In this document: piece after piece, positions 52,801 through 61,969 of the stretch
How the letters are laid out: every line of letters begins with the position of its first letter
Position numbering within the stretch: the stretch's first letter is position 1
Origin: Mucilaginibacter kameinonensis
GTDB lineage: Bacteria; Bacteroidota; Bacteroidia; Sphingobacteriales; Sphingobacteriaceae
NCBI RefSeq assembly: GCF_003675385.1
Contig: NZ_RCWZ01000004.1
Location: 868,001-932,000 of the forward strand
Direction of reading: 5' to 3'
DNA: 64,000 nt
Notes under the pieces: model-generated
What the model saw: the letters and a program-made list of their open reading frames with translations, nothing else
Told to the model about the DNA's origin: nothing
Database searches by the model: none
Translations under genes and position numbers: made by a program

Positions 52801-53562
52801 ATGAAAACAAACAAAATAGCATTAATAACCGGCGGTAGCCGCGGCCTGGGCAAAAACGCAGCAAAACACATCGCCCAAAAAGGCATTGACGTTATAGTTA
52901 CCTATCGCACCAAAAAAGAAGAAGCAGAAGCTGTTGTTGCCGAAATAGAATCAATAGGGCAAAAAGCCGCCGCTTTGCAGCTTGATACGGGCATTGTATC
53001 AACCTTTGATGCTTTCATTACAACACTAAAGGCAACCCTGAACGAAAAATGGGGACGTGATACTTTCGACTTCCTGATCAATAACGCGGGTATTGACGCG
53101 GCCTCACCATTTGCACAAACCACCGAAGAGGATTTTGACAACCTGTTTAACGTGCATTTTAAAGGCGTTTACTTTTTAACCCAGAAAAGCCTGCCTGTAA
53201 TTGCCGATGGTGGTCGGATCATCAATTTTTCGACCGGGTTGGCCCGCTTCTCAACTCCCGGATATGCCGCCTATGCTTCCATGAAGGGCGCTATTGAAGT
53301 ATTTACCAAATATCTTGCAAAAGAACTGGGCGGTCGTGGTATAGCCGCAAACGTTGTAGCCCCGGGTATTATCCAGACCGATTTTACCAAAGCAGCATTT
53401 GATTCACACCCCGGTTTGGAAGAAATGATGTCGAAATCAACAGCTTTGGGAAGGGTTGGCCAACCGGATGACATCGGAGGCATAGTAGCTTTCCTTTGTA
53501 CAGAAGATGCCCGCTGGATCAACGCGCAGCGTATTGAAGCTTCGGGCGGGATGTTTCTTTAA
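52801..53562 (+). CDS. SDR family oxidoreductase
   Basis: A 253-aa short-chain dehydrogenase starting MKTNKIALITGGSRGLGKNAAKH; the ATG at 52801 is preferred over an upstream non-ATG start. The cofactor motif TGGSRGLG is at 9-16, the NNAG motif lies in FLINNAGID, the catalytic Ser in INFSTGLARF and the YxxxK in YAAYASMKGA. The residues after the second strand (TYRTKKEE) favour NADPH. Substrate unknown. The gene is isolated, downstream of a palindromic repeat. Confidence 0.92.
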   Translation: MKTNKIALITGGSRGLGKNAAKHIAQKGIDVIVTYRTKKEEAEAVVAEIESIGQKAAALQLDTGIVSTFDAFITTLKATLNEKWGRDTFDFLINNAGIDAASPFAQTTEEDFDNLFNVHFKGVYFLTQKSLPVIADGGRIINFSTGLARFSTPGYAAYASMKGAIEVFTKYLAKELGGRGIAANVVAPGIIQTDFTKAAFDSHPGLEEMMSKSTALGRVGQPDDIGGIVAFLCTEDARWINAQRIEASGGMFL

Positions 53563-53572
53563 TTGGTGAATG

Positions 53573-53757
53573 GTTGATTGGGTTTATTAGGTGAGTGGTT
53601 GACTGGGTTGATTAAGTGAGTAGTTACAGGCGGGATGCTTGTTTGTGAGCTTTCAACATAATCAACTACTCACTTAATCAACCCATTCTCCAATTCCCCT
53701 AATCAACTATCCACTCAATCAACCATTCACCTAATCAACCATCAATCCAAATCACTA
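53573..53757. repeat. Word-like inverted repeat gap
   Basis: The gap between the SDR and DUF72 genes alternates short words: GGTTGATTGGGTTTATTAGG, GGTTGACTGGGTTGATTAAG on the left, and AATCAACTACTCACTTAATC, CAACCATTCACCTAATCAAC on the right. The two halves are roughly reverse complements. Units and spacers are irregular, so it is not a CRISPR array. Confidence 0.5.
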
Positions 53758-53779
53758 TCTTTCCCACAAAAAAGAGCAA

Positions 53780-54715
53780 ATGGAATTTGGTAGAGTAACA
53801 GATGAGGAATTAGCAAGGGTTGATTTTACCCTGCCGGCAGATCCGCAGATAACTGCTGAAACGCTTGCCGCCGCCAAAAACGATGTGCCTCTGCAGGTAC
53901 ACGTTGGCTGTGCTAAATGGGGACGTAAAGAATGGATCGGCAAAATCTATCCGCCAAAAACCAAAGACGCTAATTTTTTAGATGAATACGTTAAGCACTT
54001 TGATTGCATAGAGCTTAACGCTACCTTTTACCAGGTTTACGGCCCCGACACTATTGCTAAATGGAAAACCAAGGCAGATAGTAATCCCGGTTTTAAATTT
54101 TGCCCTAAATTTTCGCAAAGCATCAGCCACATTCGCCGTTTAAAAAACGCCGATGATATTACCACTACCTACTATGAAGGTATTTTAGCCTTCGGCGAAA
54201 AGCTTGGTCCGCTGTTTTTGCAGTTGAGCGATAACTATACGCCCAAAAGCTTCCTCGAGCTAAAAGCCTACCTGGAACAATTGCCAAAAGATATCCCGGT
54301 ATTTGTAGAACTGCGCCACAAAGATTGGTTTGCCGTTACCGAAAACCGCGACAGGGTATTTAACCTCTTCCGCGAACTCAATATTGGTTCAATTATAACT
54401 GATGCCAGCGGCAGACGCGATGTAGTGCACATGGCTTTGCCCACACCGCATGCCTTTATCCGCTTTGTAGGTAACAGCCTCCACCCTACCGATTACGCCC
54501 GGGTTGACGAGTGGGTTGAACGGATTAAAAACTGGAAAGATCAGGGCCTTAAATCGGTATGGTTTTTTATGCACCAGCACGATGAGCGCTACTCGCCCGA
54601 ACTGGCCGATTACGTGGTTGAAGAATTAAACAAAGCGCTGGGCACGCAGTTAATGCGCCCAACGTTTATCCAACGCGACGATAAGCCAACCGCACAAACC
54701 TCGCTCTTATTGTAA
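53780..54715 (+). CDS. DUF72 family protein
   Basis: A 311-aa TIM-barrel protein of the DUF72 (YecE-like) family. Signatures: VHVGCAKWGRKEWIGKIYPPKT (about 36-57), FDCIELNATFYQVYGPDTIAKWK (about 73-95), FKFCPKFSQSISHIRRL, PLFLQLSDNYTPK, FVELRHKDWF and the C-terminal VWFFMHQHDERYSPEL. Function is not established; ligand or metal binding by the barrel is possible. Its 3' end overlaps the convergent gene at 54707 by 9 bases. Confidence 0.9.
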   Translation: MEFGRVTDEELARVDFTLPADPQITAETLAAAKNDVPLQVHVGCAKWGRKEWIGKIYPPKTKDANFLDEYVKHFDCIELNATFYQVYGPDTIAKWKTKADSNPGFKFCPKFSQSISHIRRLKNADDITTTYYEGILAFGEKLGPLFLQLSDNYTPKSFLELKAYLEQLPKDIPVFVELRHKDWFAVTENRDRVFNLFRELNIGSIITDASGRRDVVHMALPTPHAFIRFVGNSLHPTDYARVDEWVERIKNWKDQGLKSVWFFMHQHDERYSPELADYVVEELNKALGTQLMRPTFIQRDDKPTAQTSLLL

Positions 54716-55210
54716 TGGCTCGGTAGTAGCAGGCGGAATTTTTAAGGCCGGGTTAAAGTTTGGGATCAGTTGCTTCACCTTATCGGCGGTAGAGTTATTC
54801 ATATCCAGGAACGACCAGTTTTTACCACCATCGCCACTAACTGCCAGCAGGTTACTGTGCATAGCTACCCTGCCTTTAGGGCTTGACATAACGATGGTTT
54901 CCGGCAGCAGGCAATGAGTTTCGGTACCGGCCTTGTAAAATTTGCCGGGGTCGCCTACGGTAATACTTTCAAAGTTTATACCAGCGGCTTTCATCTGCTG
55001 CATGGCTGCGCCCATCATAGCTGTCATTTTTTCTTTACCACCGGCCATTTGCACCGCTTTAGGATAAGTGTAATTAACGATGCCTTTGTAATCGCCTTTG
55101 GTCATGCTTTGGGCCATTAAGGTAGCCTGTTGTTTTACCACAGCCGGATTTTGCGCGTGTAAAGCCAGTGGCGACAATATGATGATCAGGAGCCTGAATA
55201 CTTTTTTCAT
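54707..55210 (-). CDS. Secreted hypothetical protein
   Basis: 167 aa with a signal peptide (MKKVFRLLIIILSPLALHAQ). The mature part is a helical lead (NPAVVKQQATLMAQSMTKGDYKGIVNYTYPKAVQ) and a beta part (THCLLPETIVMSSPKGRVAMHSNLLAVSGDGGKNWSFLDMN) with a Pro-rich tail. It resembles small SnoaL/NTF2-like or DUF-type exported proteins, but no family can be fixed. It starts 9 bases downstream of the phosphodiesterase gene and is probably co-transcribed. Confidence 0.7.
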   Translation of the reverse strand: MKKVFRLLIIILSPLALHAQNPAVVKQQATLMAQSMTKGDYKGIVNYTYPKAVQMAGGKEKMTAMMGAAMQQMKAAGINFESITVGDPGKFYKAGTETHCLLPETIVMSSPKGRVAMHSNLLAVSGDGGKNWSFLDMNNSTADKVKQLIPNFNPALKIPPATTEPLQ

Positions 55211-55219
55211 AGGATGTTT

Positions 55220-56485
55220 CTATTTTTTAATGAGGATCTCATCGGCAAGTTGATCGGTACCGTCAACCTTACCATTGTATTTAAGCCCCAATATCCGATT
55301 TACTAAATTAAAAACATCAACATTTTTAAAAGAAGGTACTTGTTTACCTGTTTTAAAGGCCGGCCCCCAAGCCAGGAAGGTAGCGTGCATATCTTTTACA
55401 GCGTAGGAATCATAACCATGCCAGCCGATATTTATTTTTTTATTGTTCCATAAATTAAAAATCAGGGGATAATGCGGAATCAGCAAAATATCGCCTATGC
55501 GGCTATGCCAATCATCGGCAGCGCTGTAGTGCATATTAGTCGGCATATTGGCTTTCAGATATACATCGTAATCCTTCGCTTCAGCTTTAAGGCGATCATA
55601 AGTTGGCTGGATAGCCGCTTTGTCTTTAGCATACAATTCAACTAATATACCATCGCCAGAGATCCTGAATTTAGCCGTATCGATTGCAGCAGGAATGCCC
55701 AGGGTATGTTCGCGGTCAATTTTGGTCATGCCGTGGTCTGATACAAAAATAAAATTAACATCAAGCCCTGCAGTTTTTACAGCCTTGTTCAGCTCATTAA
55801 CTGCCGAATCAACAAAATGTACCTCATGTTCGGTTTCTGGAGCATCGGGCCCAAAGGTATGCCCGGCATGGTCAACCTGTGGAAAGTAAAAGGTAATAAG
55901 GTGCGGGCGCTTATCTTCAGGCAGCTTCAGCCAGTTTACCACAGCGCTGATCCGGTCATGAATAGCTATCTTATCATTGTAAACATAATAGTAAGTAGGG
56001 TTAATGCCCTGTATAGCAGCCTCCGAAGCTACCCAGTAAAAACTTGCCGAAACCATTTTTTGCTGCTCGGCCAAAACCCAAAGTGGCGAGCCAAAATACC
56101 AGCTGCTGTCCTTTACCTTTTGTTTATTACCCATAGAATAGCTATCGTTACGTGCCCGATCATAAAAGGAGTTATTAACCAAACCCGAGTGCGATGGATA
56201 TAACCCGCTCACTAAAGCATAATGATTAGGGAAAGTTACCGAGGGATATGAAGGGATCATAGATTCGGCCCGCACGCCTTTAGCACTTAAATCAAGTAAA
56301 TGCTGGGCGTTATACTTTTTAGCATAATCATACCTGAAGCCATCTGCCGAAATCAGGATAACATAAGGCTTTTTCTGTTGAGCAATGCTGTTTTTACGGT
56401 TAGGGATGATTTTTTGAGCGGTATCCTGCGCGAAAGCGGTGCTAACCAGTAATAGGAAAACTAAAAGAATACTGTACTTTTTCAT
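55220..56485 (-). CDS. Ectonucleotide pyrophosphatase/phosphodiesterase (alkaline phosphatase superfamily)
   Basis: 421 aa from ATG 56485, which begins the signal peptide (MKKYSILLVFLLLVSTAFAQ); an in-frame upstream ATG at 56515 adds ten residues without signal character. NPP-type active site: Asp47 (LISADGFRYD), nucleophile Thr84 (PSYPSVTFPNHYALVSG), then HAGHTFGP, VSDHGMTK and a C-terminal WHGYD. These bind two zinc ions. It probably hydrolyses phosphodiesters such as nucleotides in the periplasm. A small secreted protein gene follows. Confidence 0.9.
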   Translation of the reverse strand: MKKYSILLVFLLLVSTAFAQDTAQKIIPNRKNSIAQQKKPYVILISADGFRYDYAKKYNAQHLLDLSAKGVRAESMIPSYPSVTFPNHYALVSGLYPSHSGLVNNSFYDRARNDSYSMGNKQKVKDSSWYFGSPLWVLAEQQKMVSASFYWVASEAAIQGINPTYYYVYNDKIAIHDRISAVVNWLKLPEDKRPHLITFYFPQVDHAGHTFGPDAPETEHEVHFVDSAVNELNKAVKTAGLDVNFIFVSDHGMTKIDREHTLGIPAAIDTAKFRISGDGILVELYAKDKAAIQPTYDRLKAEAKDYDVYLKANMPTNMHYSAADDWHSRIGDILLIPHYPLIFNLWNNKKINIGWHGYDSYAVKDMHATFLAWGPAFKTGKQVPSFKNVDVFNLVNRILGLKYNGKVDGTDQLADEILIKK

Positions 56486-56644
56486 GCTGAAACAATGATG
56501 CGCGAATTTATACATACTGGGTTACCTGAATAAAAACAACCGGTAAACTTTGGCTGTTTTTAGCATTATCTAATCAAATTTTTACATCTTGCTATAAAAG
56601 CAGCAACGTAGCTATAAATTACTTTCCTCTTAATTTAATTGCGA

Positions 56645-57613
56645 ATGAAAATCTTTATAGCGCTTTTATTATCTGTTACCCTTAGCTGGTCTGTATCGGC
56701 CCAAACACCGGTTGCCCAAAACGGTAAGCTAAAGGTTGAGGATGGCAAACTTGTAAACGAACATGGTGTTGCCCCACAATTACGGGGAATTAGCTTTTCA
56801 TGGTCGCTTTGGCAGGGGCGTAAATATTTTAATCCGGGCGTAGTAAGCTGGTTAGCCGACGATTTTAAAGCATCCATTATCCGGGCCGCAATGGGTGTGC
56901 AGCCCGATGGCGGCTATCTGCAACAACCTGAAGAGCAAAAAGACCTGATTGTAAGTGTAGTTGACCAAGCGATAAGGAGCGGTATTTATGTGCTGATAGA
57001 CTGGCACGATCATAACTCAAACATGCATGTGAGCGAGTCGAAAGATTTTTTCAGGCAGATGGCTAAGAAATATGCCGGTATACCTAACGTGATCTACGAA
57101 ATCTGGAACGAACCTGAAAAAACCGACTGGAAAACGGTTAAGGATTATGCGCTGCAGATCATCCCCATTATCCGCAAATATGATAAAGACAATGTAATAG
57201 TAGTGGGCAGTCCGCACTGGGACCAGGATGTAGATATTGCCGCTGCCGATCCGATAAAGGGCTACAGTAATATAGCCTATTCTTTCCACTTTTATGCCAG
57301 CGACCCGTATCATCAGGATGCTTTACGGGCAAAAGCTGACAAGGCTATCGCCATGAAACTACCGTTGATTGTTACCGAATGGGGCGTTGGCGAAGCCAGC
57401 GGCGACGGTGAATTTAATCTGCAAAAAACAAAAACCTGGCTTAAATGGACCGAAGACAATAAACTAAGCTGGACTAACTGGAATATCACCGATAAACACG
57501 AAACCACCGCCCTGCTGCAAAACAATGCCCCCATACAAGGTGGCTGGACAGAAGCCAACCTAACCCCGGCAGGCATCTTTATCAGGAATGTATTAAGGGA
57601 ATTAAATAAGTAG
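56645..57613 (+). CDS. Glycoside hydrolase family 5 endoglucanase-like enzyme
   Basis: 322 aa from ATG 56645, with a signal peptide ending VSAQ; a TTG two codons upstream is less likely. TIM-barrel GH5 features: GISFSWSLWQG, YVLIDWHDHNSN (about 115-126), acid/base Glu156 in YEIWNEPEKTDW, HFYAS and nucleophile Glu245 in IVTEWGVGEASG. The N-terminal 20 mature residues (VAQNGKLKVEDGKLVNEHG) are typical of GH5_2-like cellulases. Substrates are likely beta-1,4-glucans. No PUL genes (SusCD) are near. It is convergent with the esterase-SGNH gene, with a family B palindrome between. Confidence 0.9.
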   Translation: MKIFIALLLSVTLSWSVSAQTPVAQNGKLKVEDGKLVNEHGVAPQLRGISFSWSLWQGRKYFNPGVVSWLADDFKASIIRAAMGVQPDGGYLQQPEEQKDLIVSVVDQAIRSGIYVLIDWHDHNSNMHVSESKDFFRQMAKKYAGIPNVIYEIWNEPEKTDWKTVKDYALQIIPIIRKYDKDNVIVVGSPHWDQDVDIAAADPIKGYSNIAYSFHFYASDPYHQDALRAKADKAIAMKLPLIVTEWGVGEASGDGEFNLQKTKTWLKWTEDNKLSWTNWNITDKHETTALLQNNAPIQGGWTEANLTPAGIFIRNVLRELNK

Positions 57614-57641
57614 GAAGTACAAGTTTGAATATCTAATAACT

Positions 57642-57762
57642 CATGTCATTGCGAGGAGCGGCATGGGCAAAAGTGCTTGGACGCGACGCGGCAATCTCGT
57701 AGCCAATGCATATTCGATATGCTCAGCTACGAGATTGCTTCGTCGTTCCTCCTCTCAATGAC
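57642..57762. repeat. Dispersed palindromic repeat (family B, copy 3)
   Basis: CATGTCATTGCGAGGAGCG on the left and CGTCGTTCCTCCTCTCAATGAC on the right, with inner arms GGCAATCTCGTAGC and GCTACGAGATTGC. It lies between convergent gene ends, like copy 1, where it may act as terminator for both. Confidence 0.7.
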
Positions 57763-57803
57763 CTTTTTTCCTAACGGTTATTTAGATTGATGTAATTGCA
57801 GAT

Positions 57804-59384
57804 TTACTTCTTTTTCAACGCCTCTGCTATCCCTTTCTCCACCAACGATCCCATTATCCGGTACCCCTCTAAAGTAGGGTGTACACCATCGGCGGCAAGA
57901 TTTTTTGGCAGGCCTTTGCGCTCGTCGGCCATGGCGCTGTGGTAATCTACATAAACCATTTTCTGGGCATCGGCAAAGGTTTTAAGCATGGTATTAAGCT
58001 GGATAACTTTTGGGGCAGGCTCCATACCCGGACGCCATGGGAAAGCATAAGCAGGCAATACTGAACATATTACCACTTTAATATTGGCAGCTTTAGCCAG
58101 CAAGGCCATAGATTGAATATTGCCAAATATATCTTCGATAGCTATAGGCCCGTTGTTTTGGGCTATATCATTAACGCCTGCCAGGATCACTACCGCGCCG
58201 GGTTTCAGATCAATTACATCCTCACGGAAACGTACCAACATTTGAGTAGTGGTTTGCCCGCTGATGCCACGGTTATAATAAGGTTTGCCACTCCAAAAGG
58301 TCGAATCCCTGTTGAGCCAGAAATCGGTAATGGAATCGCCCATATAAACTACACTTTTAGGGTTTAGGGCCGATGCTTTTAATTTATCGTTATCGGCCTT
58401 GTAACGGCCCATATTTGCCCAGTCTTTATGAAAGGCGTCTTCCCATTGTTTATGGTAGGCCTCCCACTGTTCGTTCCTTTCTTTTACCGATTTTATTTTA
58501 GGGTCAACCGGTTTCAGTAAGCCGTTTAGCTCCAGCCAATCGTTAAAACGCTCTATCCAGTTGTCGGTAGGCAGGTTTTGTTTACGCATGCCAAAACCGT
58601 GACCGCCTTTTTGGTACATGTGCAATTCGGCACTATGTTTTGATGCCTGCCATTTGCTGTACAGCTCAACACTGTGTGGCGCAAGACCAAGTTGATCGTC
58701 GGTAGCAGCGGCAATAAACATCGGCGGCGCGTCATCAGGAATCTTTGAAAGCAATTCGGGCGGCACGTAGGCATAAATAGGCGCATCAAAATCAGGTTTA
58801 TTGGCGGCTGTATAATTAAATGCGGCAGCGCCTGCCAGCGTCCCCCCTGCCGAAAAGCCCATGATCCCGATGCGTTGCGGCGAAACATGATATTCGGCAG
58901 CATGTTCCCGCACATAGGCCAGCGCCGTACGCGCGTCTGCTACGGCCAGAGGGATAATTGGTGCTACCTGTTTCGGGAAATCTTTCTGACTCATTTTGCT
59001 CATCAGCTCTTTTACCGGATCGTTGGTTAAACTATGTGCCAGCCGGTATTTCAATACAAAACATGCTACGCCCTGTTTGTTGAGCCATTTGGCAACATCA
59101 TACCCTTCGCTATTGATAGAAAGGGTATGAAAACCGCCGCCCGGACAAATAACCACAGCGGTACCGTTGGCAATAGTTGAATCGGGCAGGAAAACGCTTA
59201 ACGATGGATGGGTAACATTGTAAACTACCTTGGTGTTAAAGGCGTTATTATCGCTTTCGGCTTCGTTCCAGTTCCAGTTTTCGGAACCGGGAGCAGCACC
59301 GGGATACAACGGAATAACTTTTTGCTGGGCTTGCGCACCAAGACACGCTAACAGGAGTAAGGAGCCTATCAGTTTTAAATTCAT
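57804..59384 (-). CDS. Secreted alpha/beta-hydrolase and SGNH-hydrolase fusion
   Basis: 526 aa, signal peptide MNLKLIGSLLLLACLGAQAQ. The first module (about 20-290) is a BD-FAE-like alpha/beta hydrolase: oxyanion HGGG-like CPGGGFHTLS, nucleophile GFSAGGTLAGA, then ATDDQL and a C-terminal KGGHGFG. The second (about 340-526) is an SGNH hydrolase: VVYMGDSITDFW, NRGISGQTT, LAGVNDIA and DGVHPTLEGY. The two esterase types are joined by a linker with KSVKERNEQWEAYHKQWED. The pair would suit de-acetylation of complex polysaccharides, in line with the adjacent GH5 enzyme. Confidence 0.88.
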   Translation of the reverse strand: MNLKLIGSLLLLACLGAQAQQKVIPLYPGAAPGSENWNWNEAESDNNAFNTKVVYNVTHPSLSVFLPDSTIANGTAVVICPGGGFHTLSINSEGYDVAKWLNKQGVACFVLKYRLAHSLTNDPVKELMSKMSQKDFPKQVAPIIPLAVADARTALAYVREHAAEYHVSPQRIGIMGFSAGGTLAGAAAFNYTAANKPDFDAPIYAYVPPELLSKIPDDAPPMFIAAATDDQLGLAPHSVELYSKWQASKHSAELHMYQKGGHGFGMRKQNLPTDNWIERFNDWLELNGLLKPVDPKIKSVKERNEQWEAYHKQWEDAFHKDWANMGRYKADNDKLKASALNPKSVVYMGDSITDFWLNRDSTFWSGKPYYNRGISGQTTTQMLVRFREDVIDLKPGAVVILAGVNDIAQNNGPIAIEDIFGNIQSMALLAKAANIKVVICSVLPAYAFPWRPGMEPAPKVIQLNTMLKTFADAQKMVYVDYHSAMADERKGLPKNLAADGVHPTLEGYRIMGSLVEKGIAEALKKK

Positions 59385-59570
59385 GGGAGGTTTAATTCAG
59401 GTTAATGTTGATGTACAAAAATAACAGCATAAAGCTAATAATCAAGATGCCGAAACGTTTTAGCAAAGATAAATTCCTAATTAGTCACCGTATCTGTAAC
59501 CTCGCTGTAAAATATCTGTTATAAGGTTTAGTGACAGATATTTTCGCTATCTTAAACATTCCTGATTTAT

Positions 59571-60038
59571 ATGACTGCGGCGTTTATCCATATCAAAAAT
59601 CTGCTCCGGATTTTTCCGTTGCTCATTTTGCTTGGAGCATGCGCCAAACAAAAAAAGATCTTTCAAAGCGATTGCAATATCTCCAAAGATTACAAGAAGG
59701 TTTCTTTCACCGAGTTGATCAATCATATCGAAAAATACGACAAGCAATACGTTGAGGTGAGTGGCAAATACAAAGAAGGAAATGAGCAGTCGGCGCTTTT
59801 TAATGATAGCCTTTTTTCAAGCCACAAATTGGAGAATGCTTTATGGATTGATTTCAGCCAGGACTGCCCGCTTTATCTTCCCGGTACACATATCGGTTTA
59901 TTTACCTATAATGATGGGCAGTTTACCCAAATGAATAAATGTAAGGTAACCATTCGTGGCGTGGTTGACGCAAGCGACAAAGGCCATTTAAAACAATATA
60001 AGGGAACTATTGACAGGGTAAGCTTTATTGAGTTATAA
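59571..60038 (+). CDS. Lipoprotein of unknown function
   Basis: A 155-aa protein with a lipobox LLGAC (Cys24) after a hydrophobic segment. The mature part contains VSFTELINHIEKYDKQYVEVSGKYKEG and NALWIDFSQDCPLY, ending VTIRGVVDASDKGHLKQYKGTIDRVSFIEL. The alternating strands resemble an OB-like fold of a type seen in small Bacteroidota lipoproteins. No function recognised. Confidence 0.7.
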   Translation: MTAAFIHIKNLLRIFPLLILLGACAKQKKIFQSDCNISKDYKKVSFTELINHIEKYDKQYVEVSGKYKEGNEQSALFNDSLFSSHKLENALWIDFSQDCPLYLPGTHIGLFTYNDGQFTQMNKCKVTIRGVVDASDKGHLKQYKGTIDRVSFIEL

Positions 60039-60173
60039 GCCCTGACAGGTATTCAGGCACGCAATATTGATTAAGCCGGTAAAGATCTCAACGAATCATT
60101 AACAAAGGCCGAAGCATCTATATAGATAGATGAACTACAGCATAAAACCGGTCACGGGCTGAATAACTAATTT

Positions 60174-60596
60174 TTAAAACGACAGCGGCAACATATTGAT
60201 CTTCGCAAAAGTTTTGAGCATCAAAACGGTAGCATGATTGTTGTCGCCAATAAAATTTGAGTTTGATGGATTTAAATAGCCCTCTATTAATTCCAATACG
60301 TCCGCATTTACTGAAGCAAAAGCCATTGACCAGTTGGAGAAAATCCTTTCTTCAACACTTCCGGATACCATTAAAATAATGTTACGATGACGAGAGTCGA
60401 GTGTGATAGCGTTATAGATAACGTAAAGATTTTCTTTTTCACCCTCAAGGGCTTGAATAAAAGTACCTTCACTATAAAGGAGCATACCTGTCACATTATG
60501 TTCGGCATTTTTTATCCGTGCTGCTTGTAACAGATCCAATAGTTCTGCATCGCTCATGAATTTTTTTGCCGTGCTTACATAAACAAGATATTCCAT
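60174..60596 (-). CDS. BLUF-domain blue-light sensor, photoactive residue set complete
   Basis: A 140-aa FAD-binding BLUF protein. The key residues by alignment to PixD/AppA are present: Tyr6 (LVYVSTA), Asn30 (RIKNAEHNVTG), Gln48 (GTFIQALEG), Trp89 and Met91 (NWSMAF). The Tyr-Gln pair undergoes the light-driven hydrogen-bond switch that shifts FAD absorption. It has a short C-terminal tail (NFIGDNNHATVLMLKTFAK) and no output domain, so it must act through a partner. A second BLUF gene with a changed residue lies immediately upstream on the same strand. Confidence 0.9.
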   Translation of the reverse strand: MEYLVYVSTAKKFMSDAELLDLLQAARIKNAEHNVTGMLLYSEGTFIQALEGEKENLYVIYNAITLDSRHRNIILMVSGSVEERIFSNWSMAFASVNADVLELIEGYLNPSNSNFIGDNNHATVLMLKTFAKINMLPLSF

Positions 60597-60694
60597 GAAA
60601 TTAGGGTCAATATTACCTCCTCAATATACGAAGAGTTAATACAAAAAAAGCACAAAAAATGTTAATGTATCAACCCAGTTTCTAACCTAAATAA

Positions 60695-61135
60695 CTAATT
60701 GAACAGCGTAAAAACGGGTGTTGCAAGCCTGTTACTTTCTGCAAAGGTTTTCACCATATTTACAGTGGGGTGATTATTAACATCAGCTGCAAAACTCATC
60801 TTTGCCGGGTTTAAGTAACCTTCAACCACTTCAAGCACATCCGCGTTAACCGATGCGAAAGACATCGACCATTTTGAAAAAATCCGTTCGTTAAGTATTC
60901 CGCTGATCATCACAATGATGTTACGATGCCTGAAATCGGCCTGGATGGCATTATAAACCCTGTGCAGATCTTCCTTTTCACCTTCAAGAACCTGCAAAAA
61001 GGTTCCTTCGCCATAAAGAAGCATTCCGGTAATGTTGTTTTCGGAGTTTTTTGACCTGGCCGATTGCAGCAGGTCCAATAGTTCGGCATCGCTCATTAGC
61101 TTTTTAGCGGTGCTAATAAATACAAGATATTCCAT
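60695..61135 (-). CDS. BLUF-domain paralog with Phe in place of the photoactive Tyr
   Basis: A 146-aa close paralog of the gene at 60174; most of the first 110 residues match. At the position of the photochemically essential Tyr it has Phe6 (LVFISTA), while Asn30, Gln48 (GTFLQVLEG), Trp89 and Met91 (KWSMSF) are kept. Published BLUF Tyr-to-Phe mutants lose the normal photocycle, so this protein probably binds FAD but does not signal in the usual way. It may partner with, or regulate, the other BLUF protein. The 98-base gap suggests co-transcription. Confidence 0.88.
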   Translation of the reverse strand: MEYLVFISTAKKLMSDAELLDLLQSARSKNSENNITGMLLYGEGTFLQVLEGEKEDLHRVYNAIQADFRHRNIIVMISGILNERIFSKWSMSFASVNADVLEVVEGYLNPAKMSFAADVNNHPTVNMVKTFAESNRLATPVFTLFN

Positions 61136-61207
61136 ATAGAAATAAAATTAGGGGCTATTTTATTTTCATAACTACGAAGAAAAAGAGGCGGTGGTTTTAT
61201 GTCGATG

Positions 61208-61969
61208 TTAAAAAGTCAATTTTAACCCGTCATAAGCCAGTTCGATACCCGCAGGTAGTTCTTTAGAAACATCGGCATGTTTGCCCAGCCTGTGGCTGAT
61301 GTGCGTAAAATAGGTGGTTTCCGCGCCAATATCATTGGCAAAAGCAATGGCTTCGCTAAGTGTAAAATGCGAGATATGAGTTTCCTTTTGCAGGGCATTT
61401 ATCACCAGCGTTTTGGTACCCCTTATTTTTTCCTTCTCAGCGTCCGGAATTGTTTTGGCATCGGTGAGATACGTAAAATCTTTGATCCTGAAACCTTTGA
61501 TGGGAAGCTTATAATGAAACACCTCGATGGGGATAAGCTCAACATTACCTATCCTAAACGGATCAAGCGCGATAGTATGCATTTTTACCTGCGGAATACC
61601 AGGATAACCTGTGCCATCAAAAATGTAAGGAAATTCACGCGTCAAAGCTTTTTGAACCCGTTCATCCGCATAAATATCAATAGGTGCGTTTTGCTTGTAG
61701 TTAAACGCCCGGATATCATCCATGCCGGCAACGTGGTCTTTATGCTCGTGGGTAAAAACTATAGCGTCCAGATGCTGTACATTGGCGCGAAGCATTTGGT
61801 ATCTGAAATCGGGACCCGAATCGATAGAAATGACCTTATCTTCGGCCTCAATTAAAATAGAGCTGCGCAGGCGCTTATCATGCTTATCTGCCGAGAGGCA
61901 TACCTCACAATTACACGCTATAACAGGTACGCCCTGCGATGTTCCGGTTCCTAAAAATGTTATGGTCAC
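61208..61969 (-). CDS. PhnP-like MBL-fold metallo-hydrolase
   Basis: 253 aa with the zinc motif HEHKDH (74-79, FTHEHKDHVAGMDD) and the PhnP-like Cys motif CNCEVCLS (19-26). Further ligands appear in LIPIEVFHY and TYFTHISHRLGKH. PhnP is a cyclic-phosphate phosphodiesterase; more generally the family cleaves phosphoesters. Its ATG overlaps the stop of the upstream 93-aa gene (ATGA), so the two are translationally coupled. Confidence 0.88.
   Translation of the reverse strand: MTITFLGTGTSQGVPVIACNCEVCLSADKHDKRLRSSILIEAEDKVISIDSGPDFRYQMLRANVQHLDAIVFTHEHKDHVAGMDDIRAFNYKQNAPIDIYADERVQKALTREFPYIFDGTGYPGIPQVKMHTIALDPFRIGNVELIPIEVFHYKLPIKGFRIKDFTYLTDAKTIPDAEKEKIRGTKTLVINALQKETHISHFTLSEAIAFANDIGAETTYFTHISHRLGKHADVSKELPAGIELAYDGLKLTF

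Noticed and set aside
53573-53757. CRISPR-like array
   Set aside because: Words around TTGATT and AATCAA recur but unit and spacer lengths are irregular, the halves are mutual reverse complements, and no cas genes are nearby.
61277-61855. 192-codon plus-strand ORF
   Set aside because: Antisense to the PhnP-like MBL gene across its zinc motif; no independent promoter or conserved residues.
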